DNA of 64,000 bases from assembly GCA_001510575.1 (NCBI GenBank), contig LNGK01000006.1, forward strand, positions 1,235,565 through 1,299,564, written 5' to 3'. Source of the stretch: Knoxdaviesia capensis. Taxonomy: Eukaryota; Ascomycota; Sordariomycetes; Microascales; Gondwanamycetaceae. The position numbers and the translations under genes are program-made. Of the stretch, positions 38,774-49,162 are shown one piece after another; positions within the stretch are counted from its first letter, which is position 1, and each line of letters opens with the position of its first letter. The notes beneath the pieces are model-generated. The model made no database searches. It saw only the letters and a program-made list of their open reading frames with translations, and was not told where the DNA came from.

Positions 38774-40306
38774 ATGGCGTCGCTGCTGCGTTTTGCTGCC
38801 AGAGCTCCTGCCTACCGGAACCTATCATCTTTGACGAGAGCTGCGACGGCGGCTACACACGCCAGAAACATGCATATCCAGACGATTCCCATGTGTAAGA
38901 ATCCAAAGGGAACTCTCCTAGAGAGATATTAGGTCAAATAGCCGATACACAACTGACGTCCGTGGCTCGGTAGGGACGGGCTCCCACGATAACTATGCCT
39001 ACCTGTTGGTTGACGATGCGTCGCGGGAGGCTGTGATCATCGACCCGGCCAACCCGCCGGAGTACGTATACTGGATCTTGGGATCTCGATTTCTTTGGCC
39101 TGGATCTAGTGGCTAACGCAACGCAATGATTGTGAGCTTGTAGAGTTGTGCCAGTGCTGCAGAAGCACATTGCCGACCAGACTATCAAGCTGACGGCCAT
39201 TGTCAACACTCACCAGTAAGTCCGGCAAGCGGGGCTGCAGAGGGGGGACTCAATCGTAGCAAATGCTTACTCTCTAATCTTCTGGGCGTGTAGCCATTAC
39301 GACCACGCGGGCGGTAACAAACAAGTGGTGAGTTGCGGATGCTCGGATTTTCCTGGACTGCCTGCCCCGGGCAGAGAGTCAGGGAGGAACCCCGGCTGAC
39401 CCATTTTGCCGCCGTAACTAGAAAACCGACCTCGGCCTGCCCGACCTGAAGATCATCGGCGGCAAGGACTGCGAGGGGGTGACGGACACCCCGGCCCACG
39501 GCGCCGAGTTCAAGCTGGGGGCGATCACGGTGCGGAGCCTGCACACGCCGTGCCACACGCAGGACTCGATCTGCTGGTTCGTGCAGGAGGGCGACCAGAA
39601 GGCCGTGTTTACGGGAGATACGCTGTTTATCAGCGGTGAGTCTTGCAAGCCTCCGTAACTGTTTTTTTCTTCTTTCTTTTGGTGCTGTTTATGAGTATCA
39701 TGTGGCTAACGTTGGCTGTCCTTGCTAGGATGTGGGCGGTTCTTCGAGGGCACCGCGGAGGATATGCACACCGCGCTCAACAAGACGTTGGCGGCGCTGC
39801 CGGATGACACCAAGGTTTACGTATGCTTTGTCTCTCCCACCCTCTGCAACACGGGAGCAATAGAACAGCCAGGGCTAATTTTGACTCTCAACATGACCGC
39901 AGCCTGGCCATGAGTACACGAAGAGCAACACGCGGTTCTCCGAGTCGGTGCTGTCGACTGCTGAGATGAAGAAGCTGGTGGTGTACGCCAACGAGCACCC
40001 GGAGACGACGGGAGCGTTCACCATTGGCGATGAGAAGGTTCGTGGAAGCCGAGGGGTACGACGGCGCGAGACCGGGCTTTTTACTAACGTCAACATCTGG
40101 GGAGCGGTGGATAGAAATTCAATCCGTTCATGATGGTTGAGGTACGTATCGAGTGTCCCTGTATCCGATTAGGGAGTGGTGGCTGAGTGCTGACATGGCT
40201 GGCGTTACACATCCTGTAGCATCCGGAGGTTCAGGCCGCAACTGGTGCCACCGATCCCGTCGAGGTCATGAAGAAGTTGCGTGAGATGAAGAATAACTTC
40301 AAGTAA
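38774..40306 (+). CDS. Glyoxalase II (hydroxyacylglutathione hydrolase), probably mitochondrial
   Basis: Nine exons: 38774-38894, 38974-39061, 39144-39215, 39294-39327, 39422-39635, 39729-39820, 39903-40037, 40115-40141 and 40220-40306, 289 residues. Every junction is in frame with GT-AG introns of 77-94 bp. It hydrolyses S-lactoylglutathione to D-lactate and glutathione, the second step of methylglyoxal detoxification. The metallo-beta-lactamase core shows THHHYDHAGGN (di-metal ligands, assembled across an exon junction), HTPCHTQDSI, FTGDTLFISGCGRFFEG and the PGHEYT motif. The first 32 residues are rich in Arg and Ala with no acids and look like a mitochondrial presequence. An internal Met33 (MHIQTIPMW, at 38870) is where cytosolic enzymes normally start, so dual targeting by leaky scanning is possible. 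Exon 8 is a 27-bp microexon (KFNPFMMVE). Intron 7 uses GTTCGT as donor. Confidence 0.93.
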
Positions 40307-41052
40307 GTCCGCTGGAGGTTGAAGTGAACTGTCGGCAGGTTTGGGAAGTCTGGGTTCACACGATGGGAAAGATAGAAGCCCTGGGTAAGGGGAGACTCCA
40401 CTCTTGTGATTACGGCCTACGCCAGGGTCTTGGACGTTACCATGTACGCACAAGTCCATACGCCACTCAATATACACCCGAGAAAACTCATCACCGAGTT
40501 TGTCTTGTGGATGCAACTGAATCCGAAGAGATATATATACCCGTACTAGATTCAAAACTGCCTTCAGGCGGACTGACCACCGACGATATAAAGGAGCAAA
40601 ATCTAGGCACGGACACCCCGAGTGGTCCTTCTGTTGAAGAATCCACCCAAGGCCATTTGTGTTCATATTGCTTCACTGTCCACACTTGCGCATCTTGGAG
40701 GCATGTAACGATGGCAAGCTCTAGCTAAATTTGAAGCGGTATCTACTGTGTGTCGGGGGAAGAGTCTACAGGGAGAGAGGAGGATCGGCGGTCGACTGGT
40801 CAGCCAACGGATATCTGGGAAGGACCGTGGTCGTTCTTGCGGTGGCCGGGGGGTTTGGGGGTCCGGAGATGTCGCAGCAAGGACCGGATCGTCTCGATCG
40901 GAGAGATGGGTGGGTGTACATATCGCTAGGGAAAGGACTCAGTCGGTGCCTATGTTTAGGCTGTGGACTCGTGCCGAGCAGAGGTCGCGGTGTTCCCAGA
41001 ATAAAGACAGGTCTGTGATTAAGACGTCGCGCGTATTCTTAACGATCCCATC

Positions 41053-41295
41053 TCATCCGAAAGAGAGTCGTCGAGACTGGTGTGCTGGAGATCTCGGAAC
41101 GGTAATGTGAAATCTTCTTCCACGGTGAGATGAAAAGTCAAGTGGACCATAGAAGGCCGAACACGCAAACGCCAGCACCGCCAGCGCCAACCACAACATC
41201 AACACGCAGCTGGATACAGCCGCCACCGCGCGGCCCGCCAGCCGGCGCGGGGAGCAAAACAGACACCGAGTATACCTTATAAGGGCCATTTGCAA
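41053..41295 (-). CDS. Possible small single-pass membrane protein (weak)
   Basis: An 80-codon frame opening at a true ATG. It has an Arg-containing N-terminus, one strongly hydrophobic segment (about residues 22-46, rich in A, V, L) and a polar, Arg-rich tail. The hydrophobic part uses GC-rich third positions (CTG, GCG, GTG), unlike the AT-rich surroundings. There is no family match I can name, no intron and no visible promoter. It may be chance or a remnant of a longer gene. Confidence 0.2.
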   Translation of the reverse strand: MQMALIRYTRCLFCSPRRLAGRAVAAVSSCVLMLWLALAVLAFACSAFYGPLDFSSHRGRRFHITVPRSPAHQSRRLSFG

Positions 41296-42849
41296 TGTTG
41301 ACTTTCGCCGAGAAGGCGGCCGGGCAGTACCCGGTTCAGGACAAACTCGTGCATTTGGTGGAACGGTGACCGACCCTGCTTGACAACCGGCGAGTCGCAG
41401 GTTCGAATCCCCCCGGGGGGATCGGGAAAAAGCGGAGTTATCGGTTATTCACGACAAAGAGATGTAGTCCTATCGAAGCTGGGCGGCGACCACGGGGTCG
41501 AACCAGCGGATGAACTCTTTTTTGGAATTTTTTAAGCCTGTATTGGATGCTGGAAGTGGAAGTGATGCACCGGCTCTATGGGTGCGGAATGAAGGTGAGA
41601 TGAGTTGAGCAAGACGTCTTTTTTTTTTTTTTAAGGGCGAGGGCGGTTGAAGCTTGTTGTTGATGCTGATGATGTTGACGATGATGGTGATGGTGGTTTG
41701 TTTCGAAAGAACAGAGAAGAAAGTTTTCGAGGAAAGAGCGGAAAATTAATTTTGTGCGCCCCCAGGGAGCAATAAAAAGAGGAGGCTAAAGACAGTGCGC
41801 GTTGGCTATCGGCACTTCACACAGTACGTACGTAATCTTTTGGTCTTGTGGAAGGACGATGTGATCCGGAAGAGTTAATCACGGGGATTTCCTGGTCGTG
41901 GTAGATTTGAAAGTTCCTTTAAAATGTCCATGCTTTTGATTTGTGATGAGAATTGCTGTGAATGTGGCTGGCTCTTCACTTCTTCTTCTTGGGCTAATCC
42001 CTCACATCCTGCTAGATTTAGAATATTTAGTAACCCAAACCCTATTATTATGATAGCTAGGGTTAAAGCCTAAATTTGGTGACAGGTTCCATATGGTGAG
42101 ACTGTGTCACTTTACAGATACCGCAATCTAGGATCTAACATGGACTGCCGCTTGCTCTCGTAGCTCATATGTCTCAGGGCTTACAGATATCATAGACGTT
42201 CTGGATGAAGCCGTCTGTAGTAAGGCAAACAAAGCCGTTCAGATGGCGGCTGTGACAACCACTGGGCCAGTGGCCAGGAGTGATTTCTCCTAGAATAATG
42301 AGTCGAGGAATGAAGGAGAGCTTACAAGAACAATTACGGAATAGATATAGATCATGTATCCTCAATATCGTGTGAGGTCTTGGCTCAATCCAGAAACGAC
42401 AATCCCGTGACTGGCTTTCTAACTGTGGCCATGAACCTCGGCGAACTTCACTTGATATAGAGTGTATGTGAGATTCTGGCTTCACCGAGGAAGCTAGGAT
42501 TTAGGGAAAACTGAAGACTCCGTCCGTATCAAGAGAATTTAGTCTAGTGTGATCAGTATATCCCATGATATTTGACCTATCAAGTTTATTAGATAGGGCC
42601 AAAGTCTGCCAGGGACGAAAACGCCGCGCCGAGTTTCCGCCTTTTACCGGGTTCAAGGCGTTGAGCCTTCGATACTATGAACGATGCGTGGGACTTCAAC
42701 TCTTTTCACGGTGGAATGATGAGACCTGCTCACATCAGAAGTCCATTTAGTCACCAGCATTGAGACTCTGGACTTCGTGAGGGGGAACGGCATGGGCTCA
42801 GGGGGCGTTATTCGGGGACTAGCGAAGGAAAGCTGAGGCACAAGGAGTG

Positions 42850-43560
42850 AATTTCAAACTAAGATTCTCGGGACTTTCCTAGGAAAAGAATTTATATAGA
42901 AAAGAAAATCAATTAGGCGGCAGGCACTACCTACATATTACATATCAAGTACGAGACTGCAACTATATTTGGAGTGTTATGCTAAATTTAGGTCGTTACA
43001 CTCTAGTATATAAGGTTTCCGTAGTAAACCTTAAACTCACGACTAATGACTATTAGAGATGCCTTCTTTTATAGCTAAGATATCCTCACTGTAGTGACCT
43101 CTCCCTAGCCTTCATTAGACAGAAGCTGTTATGCTCTCTATGTAGTTTTAAGATATAGAGCTATAGAACTCTACTAACTTTCAAATTGAGACCCTTCCTA
43201 TAGGATAGCTAAGTACTATACTAGATTTAAAAACGTCGACCCTATATAGTCGATACTCCGGAGGAAAGAAAACCTTCTCTCTATCTTTTATAATCTAGGT
43301 ACTATCTCGGCCTATATAATATCCACAACCTCCCCTAGATTAGTAACAAAATCAATATCACCGTTACTAGTATAAAGAAGGGAACTAATAGTCTCGTGAA
43401 ATAGATTAAAAACCCTAGATTACTGACCTTAACTCTCTATAGGCAGGTCCCATATCAAGAGCCCAAAGCTTGATAACTCCATATGAAGTCAAGTAAAACA
43501 CCAGGCATTGACCATCAGTAGTAATCACAACTGATTAAGCATGTTGACAATCACTATTTA
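42850..43560. mobile_element. AT-rich, RIP-like relic of unknown element
   Basis: A strong fall in GC relative to the neighbours, many TA steps and stops in every frame, ending at the decayed WD40 part of the NLR relic. Such composition is typical of repeat-induced point mutation in Pezizomycotina. I see no intact terminal repeat, transposase or reverse transcriptase, so class is not assigned. Confidence 0.3.
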
Positions 43561-43570
43561 GTGTCTATAG

Positions 43571-46146
43571 GGAGGTGCTGGTGCCAACATCACAAACTTT
43601 GGTGTCTTGCATAGATCCAGAGGCTAGCTGCTGGCTATCTTGAGAAAAGGCAGCCGAGATAGCCTGATTAGTATGCTCTAGGACCTGTATCCAGGCAGCC
43701 CCAGCTGTATCCCAGATTATCACAGTCTTATCGGAGGATCCAGAAGCCAGCCGCTGGCCATGACTAGTAGACGCGATCGAGCCGACCTCGTCATTATGGC
43801 CCTCGAGGGCCTTTGGACGGATGCCCGCAGAAGGTCCCAGATCGAAGATTACATCTCTGGATCCGGGCGCTAGTTTGCTTTCCGTCTGAGTAAATGTTAC
43901 TGAGGAGGATTTATAATTGTTCCTCTTGAAAAACTGTAGGCACAGCCCGGTATCTAAGTCCTAGATGTTAACTGCATCGTCAGACCCGGACGCAACTAAA
44001 TGACTGGCTCGGTGAAACACAAGTTATCTCATCAGACTGCCGTGGCGTTGAAGTGAGTCAGTACCGGCATCGATAGCTAGATCCCAAGTTCGGATCGTTT
44101 TCTCAAAAGCTTCCACAGCCAGCCGCTGACCACCTCTAACCGCTGGCTGTCGGCTGCGAATACCAGCGAGGAAACTAAGTCATCATGCCGGAATGTTCAT
44201 GCGGCCCAGCGGACCGTAGCCTTGCTCGTAATGTCCAGCGTTCGTACGTAGAACCCGGTAGCGAGTTCCCAGAGTTTGGTTGTATTATCCCAAGATATGG
44301 AAACGAGCTGCTCGTCGTCGAGAATAGATGTAATTGAAATCACGTTTCCGCCATGACCCTTCGAGCGTCTGCGTACAAGCGTTCCATTCTGGCTCAGTTC
44401 TTGGCGTCATCGTGATCCAATCTGGGATGTCTTGTTAAAACAGTTTTCGCGCTGCGCTATTGATAGGACTGAAAGTGAGACTTGAGGCGTCAACTTGGCA
44501 GGGGGTAGTTTCCAGCACTACTTTGAAGGATAGTATGAAGTGATAAGCATCTCGTACTAGTTGGGATGGTTGTGATCCAGTGTTCCCCTATATAGGTGTT
44601 GTTAGACGAACGGAGTATCTGCCTTGCTGTATACCGTAGATATCTTGTCGCAGCCTTGAAGAGAGATTCTCTAAAGATGCCGAGAAGATGGCGCCATGCT
44701 GGCCTGGAATAGTAGTTGGAAGTATCTCGCCAGTTGCACTATTTAGCAGGAAGTCTTTTGCGGACTGACGCACAAAGTCGACTATATCATCTTGCTGGGT
44801 CAGGAAGAAACCGCATGATTCAATGATTTCTCTCTCGACGTCACAGCAACCAGCGAAGGAGGAATGGGCTTTGATGAGAGACGCCAACTCCTGTAACGTG
44901 ACGGGGCGGTACCCGATAGAAACAATGGCAAGAATCTGCTTGAATAGGTCTGCATCACCAGACTTGCTGATAAACAGCTTGCCGGATGGTCTCGTTGAAC
45001 TTCTTGATCTTCGCCAATTGGGCAACTCTATAGTCGATAAATACCCTAACAGCATGTGAAGTTTGGCCCTGGCTGAGCTCTAGGCTCAACTTCACGTTCT
45101 GGTGTGCACCGCTGTCCAGGATTTCCTCAATGTCGGGCCAGTTGCGACTGGATACCATCCCTTTGCAGGAAAAGTCGTTGCTGCGTCGACGATGAAGTCA
45201 AGGGGGCGTTGTCGGCCATCATTATCGATGCACTCATCAAGAGCATCGACAACGATGACGACGCTGCTCATGATTAGGTCACCGAGCATGGCTAGGAGAA
45301 TCTTCTTCATGCTTTCCCAGGCGTTGAGCCCCTCGAACATTTGGCTGCCGTGGCTGTCCTCCTTGACGACGTAGGAGCGTAGCCCCTTGTGTTGGTCGGC
45401 GAGCATGTCTATAGTCCCACGCAGTATGGCGGTGGCATTGTTCGGGATATTCTATGTAGCTTGACAGAAGGAATAGGCCCGCTGATTCCGGACATCTTGC
45501 TCTTTCTCTCTCGGTGAGAATGCCGCACAGGAGCATCGTTTTGCCCTTGTCGGGATCGCCCTTGATCCAGAGGAGCCGATGCTCTGTATCGGCCCGCCAT
45601 TCCTTGAGGGATGGATATTTCGAGCACCCACGAGTACGAATTGTGGGGAAGACCGCCCTTGGCGCTTTCAATGCGCTTCCCGTCCAGGCGAGGGGCCGTC
45701 TCGTGGAGGCTTCTGGGACACTACAGATCTCGGAAGATCTTTTTGGGAGTCGTTCTACTGGTCGAATTGACGCTGAATGGCCGAGCCGATGTTTTGAAGT
45801 GCTGTGTACTGGTTTTCCGCCACTTGAACCATGGCTTGCAGCTCTGTCCGCACGTGCAGTGAGTTGTACTGCTCCGAGTCTGCACCGACGCTGGCCTCGG
45901 CAGCCTTGATCTCATCGACCAGGCCGGCCCAGCCATTCCAGCGCGAGCATGTCCCAGAAGAAGACGGCGACTTGGTTCCGGTAGGAGAGGCAGACGCTCT
46001 TCATCTGGTAGAAAAGAAGCTGCTGGTTGAAGGTCTTCTATGTGGACCTCCGGCTGGTTCCGCAGGCTGTCGAGGGCGGAATTGGCGCTCTTCTCGAAAA
46101 GGAGGCTGGCCAAGTTCCAGTACCATTCCATTTCTTGAGAGGACAT
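43571..46146 (-). pseudogene. NACHT-WD40 NLR (HET-E/NWD type), broken by frameshifts
   Basis: Read on the minus strand, all parts of a fungal NLR appear in order but in changing frames. N-terminal NWD domain: MSSQEMEWYWNLASLLFEK (46146), then MKSVCLSYRNQVAVFFWDML, then VDEIKAAEASV...QNIGSAIQRQFDQ before a stop near 45760. Linker: RIESAKGGLPHNSYSWVLE (about 45685-45625). NACHT: LLWIKGDPDKGKTMLLCG (P-loop near 45560, with Asp where Gly is usual), VVIVVDALDECIDND (Walker B near 45240), SSRNWPDIEEIL (about 45145). Helical part: FKQILAIVSIGYRPVTLQEL (about 44930). Then IPDWITMTPRTEPEWNACTQ leads into WD40 repeats such as TLEGHGGNVISI...LWE (44380-44220) and ALEGHNDEVGSIAS...VIIWD (about 43820-43700), ending in a stop near 43571. 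Intact relatives are STAND receptors in heterokaryon incompatibility and innate defence. At least six frame changes and several stops make this copy non-functional. It borders RIP-like AT-rich DNA. Confidence 0.88.
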
Positions 46147-46503
46147 AACTAAATATGGTCTCTAATGTGGGGTTGTTACGTCGGAGGCAGCTTTGTGATG
46201 ACCGAGATAAAGAGAGAAAGAGGGTATAACCCTTTAATATTTGTTTTGATTTAGGGTTAAACCAGCCCTACCAACCCTAGATGGTCGTATCTCCACGTGA
46301 TTTGACTTTAGGCTGCCCAAAGCAAACAGGACAACTGAGTTTCAACAGCCTTCAAGTGGCCAACAACAAGACGCTTTTCAGATTTTGATTTCTCTATCTC
46401 TAACTTTCATTTTATTTGTTCCATAGCTCCCTGTTTGCTGCTGTCACTTCAACAATCCGTTGCATTCTAGGAGACGCGGATCCATCACCAAAGAACTTCC
46501 GAA
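46147..46503. promoter_or_regulatory. Upstream region of the EF-hand gene with telomere-like elements
   Basis: ATAACCCTTTAAT (46226), TTTAGGGTTAAACC (46250-46263) and AACCCTAG (46273-46280) lie 225-280 bp before the ATG at 46504 and also 5' of the broken NLR, which is divergent. The elements are intact although the NLR is decayed, so they more likely serve the EF-hand gene. Confidence 0.45.
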
Positions 46504-47346
46504 ATGGTATATCCAATCCCTTGACATTGCAATTGCAGACTCCACAGACTCGGCTTGAAGCTAACATGAAAGCTATTGCCCTCCCTCTCCAATAGCCGCC
46601 CCGAAAGCGCAGCCGCGCCGCACCGGCGGCCGAAGAAGCGACGACGGCGAAAGCGCCACGCGTGTCGAAGCTGGCGAAGGCCCACAACGTCACGGCGCAC
46701 GAGGAGGCCGAGATCCGCGAGGCGTGGAGCCTGTTCTGCGAGCCGCGCGAGGGGATCAAGGAGGGCGTGATGCCGATTGCGGATGTGCAGGCTGCCATGG
46801 CGTGAGTGATCCTGCGTGGTCTCTTGGGGGGGTGTGTGTCGCGCTCGTCCGGGGACGCGACAACGAACCGGCGCGATATTCCGGAAGCTCTGACTGACGA
46901 TTCGCCTCTTCATCCTCTCATACAGTGCCCTCGGCCTCCCGCCCAGCTCGCCCGAAGAGAAGCGCGACTTTGTCGAGATCCTCGACCCGGACCTGGAGGG
47001 CTTCTCGCAGTTCGAGCCGTTCTTCGCCATCTGCGCGCTCAAGTTCCACGCCCGCGACCAGGACTCCGAGGCGCACCGACACGAGCTCGACGAGGCCTTC
47101 ATGCTGTTCATGACCGGCGGCCCGGGCCCCGGCGGCGGCCCCAGCCTCCCGACCTCTGCTGTGGAGATGGGCGGCCCGCTCACGGTCTCGCACCTGCGGC
47201 GCGTGGCGACGCTGCTCAACCACGAGGTCTCGGACGAGCTGCTGAGTGATATGGTGTTGATGGCGAACGGCGGCGCGGGGCTCCAGGCCGGTGTGCAGAA
47301 GCATGAGTTCGATGAGGTCATGCGGCGCGCGGGTGTGTGGCGGTAG
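46504..47346 (+). CDS. EF-hand-superfamily (calmodulin-like) protein with ATG-only first coding exon
   Basis: Exons 46504-46506 (the ATG alone), 46596-46801 and 46926-47346, 209 residues. Intron 1 (89 bp) begins GTATAT directly after the ATG, has a GCTAAC branch site and a CCAATAG acceptor; it yields MPPRKRSRAAPAAEE. Intron 2 (124 bp) has GTGAGT and TACAG. The basic/Ala-rich head leads into EEAEIREAWSLFCE, IKEGVMPIADVQAAMAALGL and EILDPDLEGFSQFEPFFAIC, which follow the helix-loop-helix order of paired EF-hands. A Gly/Pro-rich insert follows, then GPLTVSHLRRVATLLNHEVSDELLSDMV and HEFDEVMRRAGVW. Only the DPDLEG loop keeps several acidic ligand positions; the others are degenerate, so calcium binding may be weak or absent. 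Fungal calmodulin-like proteins with a KLAKAHNVT-type lead are known; a specific partner is not evident. Confidence 0.82.
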
Positions 47347-48114
47347 ACACTCGGCCGACGTGTGCAGTTCTGCGTTGCTGGATTGGCTTACATATGATGG
47401 CTATGGAGGCGTTGTGATGTTTGGTTTATGGCTTTGGGAACGGAGTTAGGAGTTGGGTTTCAATACCACGGCCAGGGAATCGCATTTCTTGTTCATGTTC
47501 ATAGGCATTTTGCAGGGCACTCATTTTTCACGGTCATTTCTTTTCAGATTCGTGATCAAATTGAACGAAGAGTCTCATATCTCTTTGACTCTCCAATTAT
47601 TCTAACTGTAAAATGTGACAAACGTAAACGACCAGAGATGCCTCTTAAAACCAAGAGATAAAAAGAGAAAAGAAAAATCAAGTAGCTGTATATCGACAGA
47701 TGTGCCCAAGCCATTGCTGGGGCTTTTATGTCAGACTGGCCGTCCGTTCCTGGAGACCGTGATATCATTTCTTGGGAGGTTTTGTGTAATTTTTTTTCTT
47801 GGGCTGAATGCGCGCTTTCGTAGTTGTTCGCTGTATATATTGTGGTGGTTCTCCTTTCGCGGCAAACCGAAAGATAAATTCAGACTTGTGAGCGCGAGGA
47901 GCCCATAAATTGCAAGATGAGGGGATCCATGCATTGAAATGGGAAAGCAGAGTGCAAAGGGAGATTGGGCTGGTATCTCGGGGTACATTTGGGAATAGCG
48001 AAAGGATATACCAGGCCAGGGAATAGATGAGGCAGACGGAGATGAACGAGTGAGGCGGTGGATGGGTCCGGTGTATCCCGTACGAGAGGAGTTGAGGAGA
48101 TATGGGTGGGAGAT
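47347..48114. other. Intergenic region between convergent genes
   Basis: Contains the 3' flanks of the EF-hand gene (plus) and the eIF4E gene (minus). It is AT-rich in the middle, and no reading frame longer than 97 codons or motif is seen. Confidence 0.6.
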
Positions 48115-49162
48115 TTATTTCGAGTCTGCAGCAACTTCAGCGGCCACCTCTGCCGCAGTGGCGGCGGCGGCGGCGGCAGCAGCAGCGGCGGCGGCCTCGT
48201 TCTTGCGCTGCGAGTTAAGCACAGCCTGCAGCTCGGGCGGGGCCTTGAAGCCGACGTGGTCGGAGTGCTTCTTGTAGAAGTAGTTGTCGGGCTTCGGCCG
48301 CAGCTCGTCGGGCAGCTCCTCGAGGACGCAGTTGAGGATGTTGTCGATCGACTTTTGCTTGGAGCTTTCGCGGTGCCAGATGGAGATCAGATGCGAGTTG
48401 AAGCGGACGGACAGACCGACGCCGCAAAGCTGGTCGCCTGTGAAGGACAGAAGAAGGGTGAGGGTTTAGCATTGGACAAACAGCCATGTGACACACACAG
48501 GGAAGAAAAGAGAGAAAAAAAAAAGACAAAACATACCCTCGTCGAGCACACCCTCGAGCTTCTCGCCGATGGCAAGCAGCTGCACGCGAGTCCAGATGTC
48601 CGGGCCGATGGCCTTGGGCACGCGGAAGGTCCAGCTCCCGCCGTTGATGTTGCGGCGGTCTTCCCAGATGGGGCGGAAGCCCTGCTTGAACAGGTAGATC
48701 GACTCGCGCATCTTGATCTGGTCGACGGGGGTGTTGTTGTTGTAGCGCCAGAAGTCCTGCACCGATTCGATCTGCGAGCCGAGCTGGTCGAGCTGGGCTT
48801 GGTAGTTGTCGGCGGGCGGAGCGGCGGTGGCTTTCGGCGGGGCATCCTTTCCTTGGCTGTTATTGCACCGGCGGGGGAGGGGGTTAGCTTCCGACATCCG
48901 GGGAGAACCACAGACTCTAAAGAGACTCTAAAGACAAAACGCGAGAGGGGGGAGATAGTGGGAAAGACACGGAACACGGCGTTGGGACATACCGGTCAAA
49001 GTACACGTTCCAGTAGTGCTGTGTCGGCAGCGGCCGCATGGCCTTCAGGAAGTTGCGCTTCGCATCGTCGCGCTGCTCGGCCGGCGAATTGGCTTGGTTG
49101 GGGTCTGTGGACTGCGAGAGGCCCGACAAGCCGCGGGTGAAGAGAGACGGGCGAGTAGCCAT
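48115..49162 (-). CDS. Class II (4EHP-like) eIF4E cap-binding protein
   Basis: Three exons on minus: 49162-48993, 48856-48537 and 48437-48115 (introns 136 and 99 bp, both GTATGT donors, CAG acceptors), 270 residues. eIF4E proteins bind the mRNA 5' cap. HYWNVYFDR starts the fold. DNYQAQLDQLGS has Tyr where canonical eIF4E has its first cap-stacking Trp (Trp56), as in metazoan 4EHP and plant nCBP. VQDFWRYNN, LFKQGFRPIWEDRRNINGGSW (second cap Trp in PIWED), and GDQLCGVGLSVRF...ISIWHR complete the fold. The C-terminus adds a PELQAVL segment and a run of about 11 Ala then TAAEVAAEVAA, not part of the core. Class II members often repress or fine-tune translation rather than drive general initiation. 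I start at the ATG at 49162 because the open frame further upstream is hydrophobic leader-like sequence; GTGAGT near 49480 with CTTACAG near 49171 would fit a leader intron. Confidence 0.9.

Larger units (their letters stand above)
40307..43570. other. Intergenic zone, becoming an AT-rich relic area
   Basis: From 40307 to 41000 there are overlapping open frames on both strands (134 and 153 codons) with no motif. A short possible membrane ORF (41053-41295, minus) and a tRNA-like B-box word (41400) follow. From 42000 the sequence becomes AT-rich, and 42850-43560 is dominated by TA-rich words (TATA, CTAG, TTAT) with frequent stops in all frames. This is the look of RIP-mutated transposon sequence, though I cannot identify the element. 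Confidence 0.55.

Noticed and set aside
40205..40728. Overlapping frames of 153 (minus) and 134 (plus) codons after glyoxalase II
   Set aside because: They overlap each other and the last exon; no motif and no promoter signal favour either.
41345..41430. tRNA-like sequence with a perfect B-box word (GGTTCGAATCC) preceded by GTCGCA and a D-arm-like TGGTGGAACGG
   Set aside because: The T stem pairs only three of five positions, the anticodon stem two of five, and no matching acceptor stem is present. At best it is a degenerate tRNA relic; tRNAscan-SE would decide.
46485..47321. 278-codon minus-strand frame
   Set aside because: It is the antisense shadow of the GC-rich EF-hand exons, with no domain of its own.
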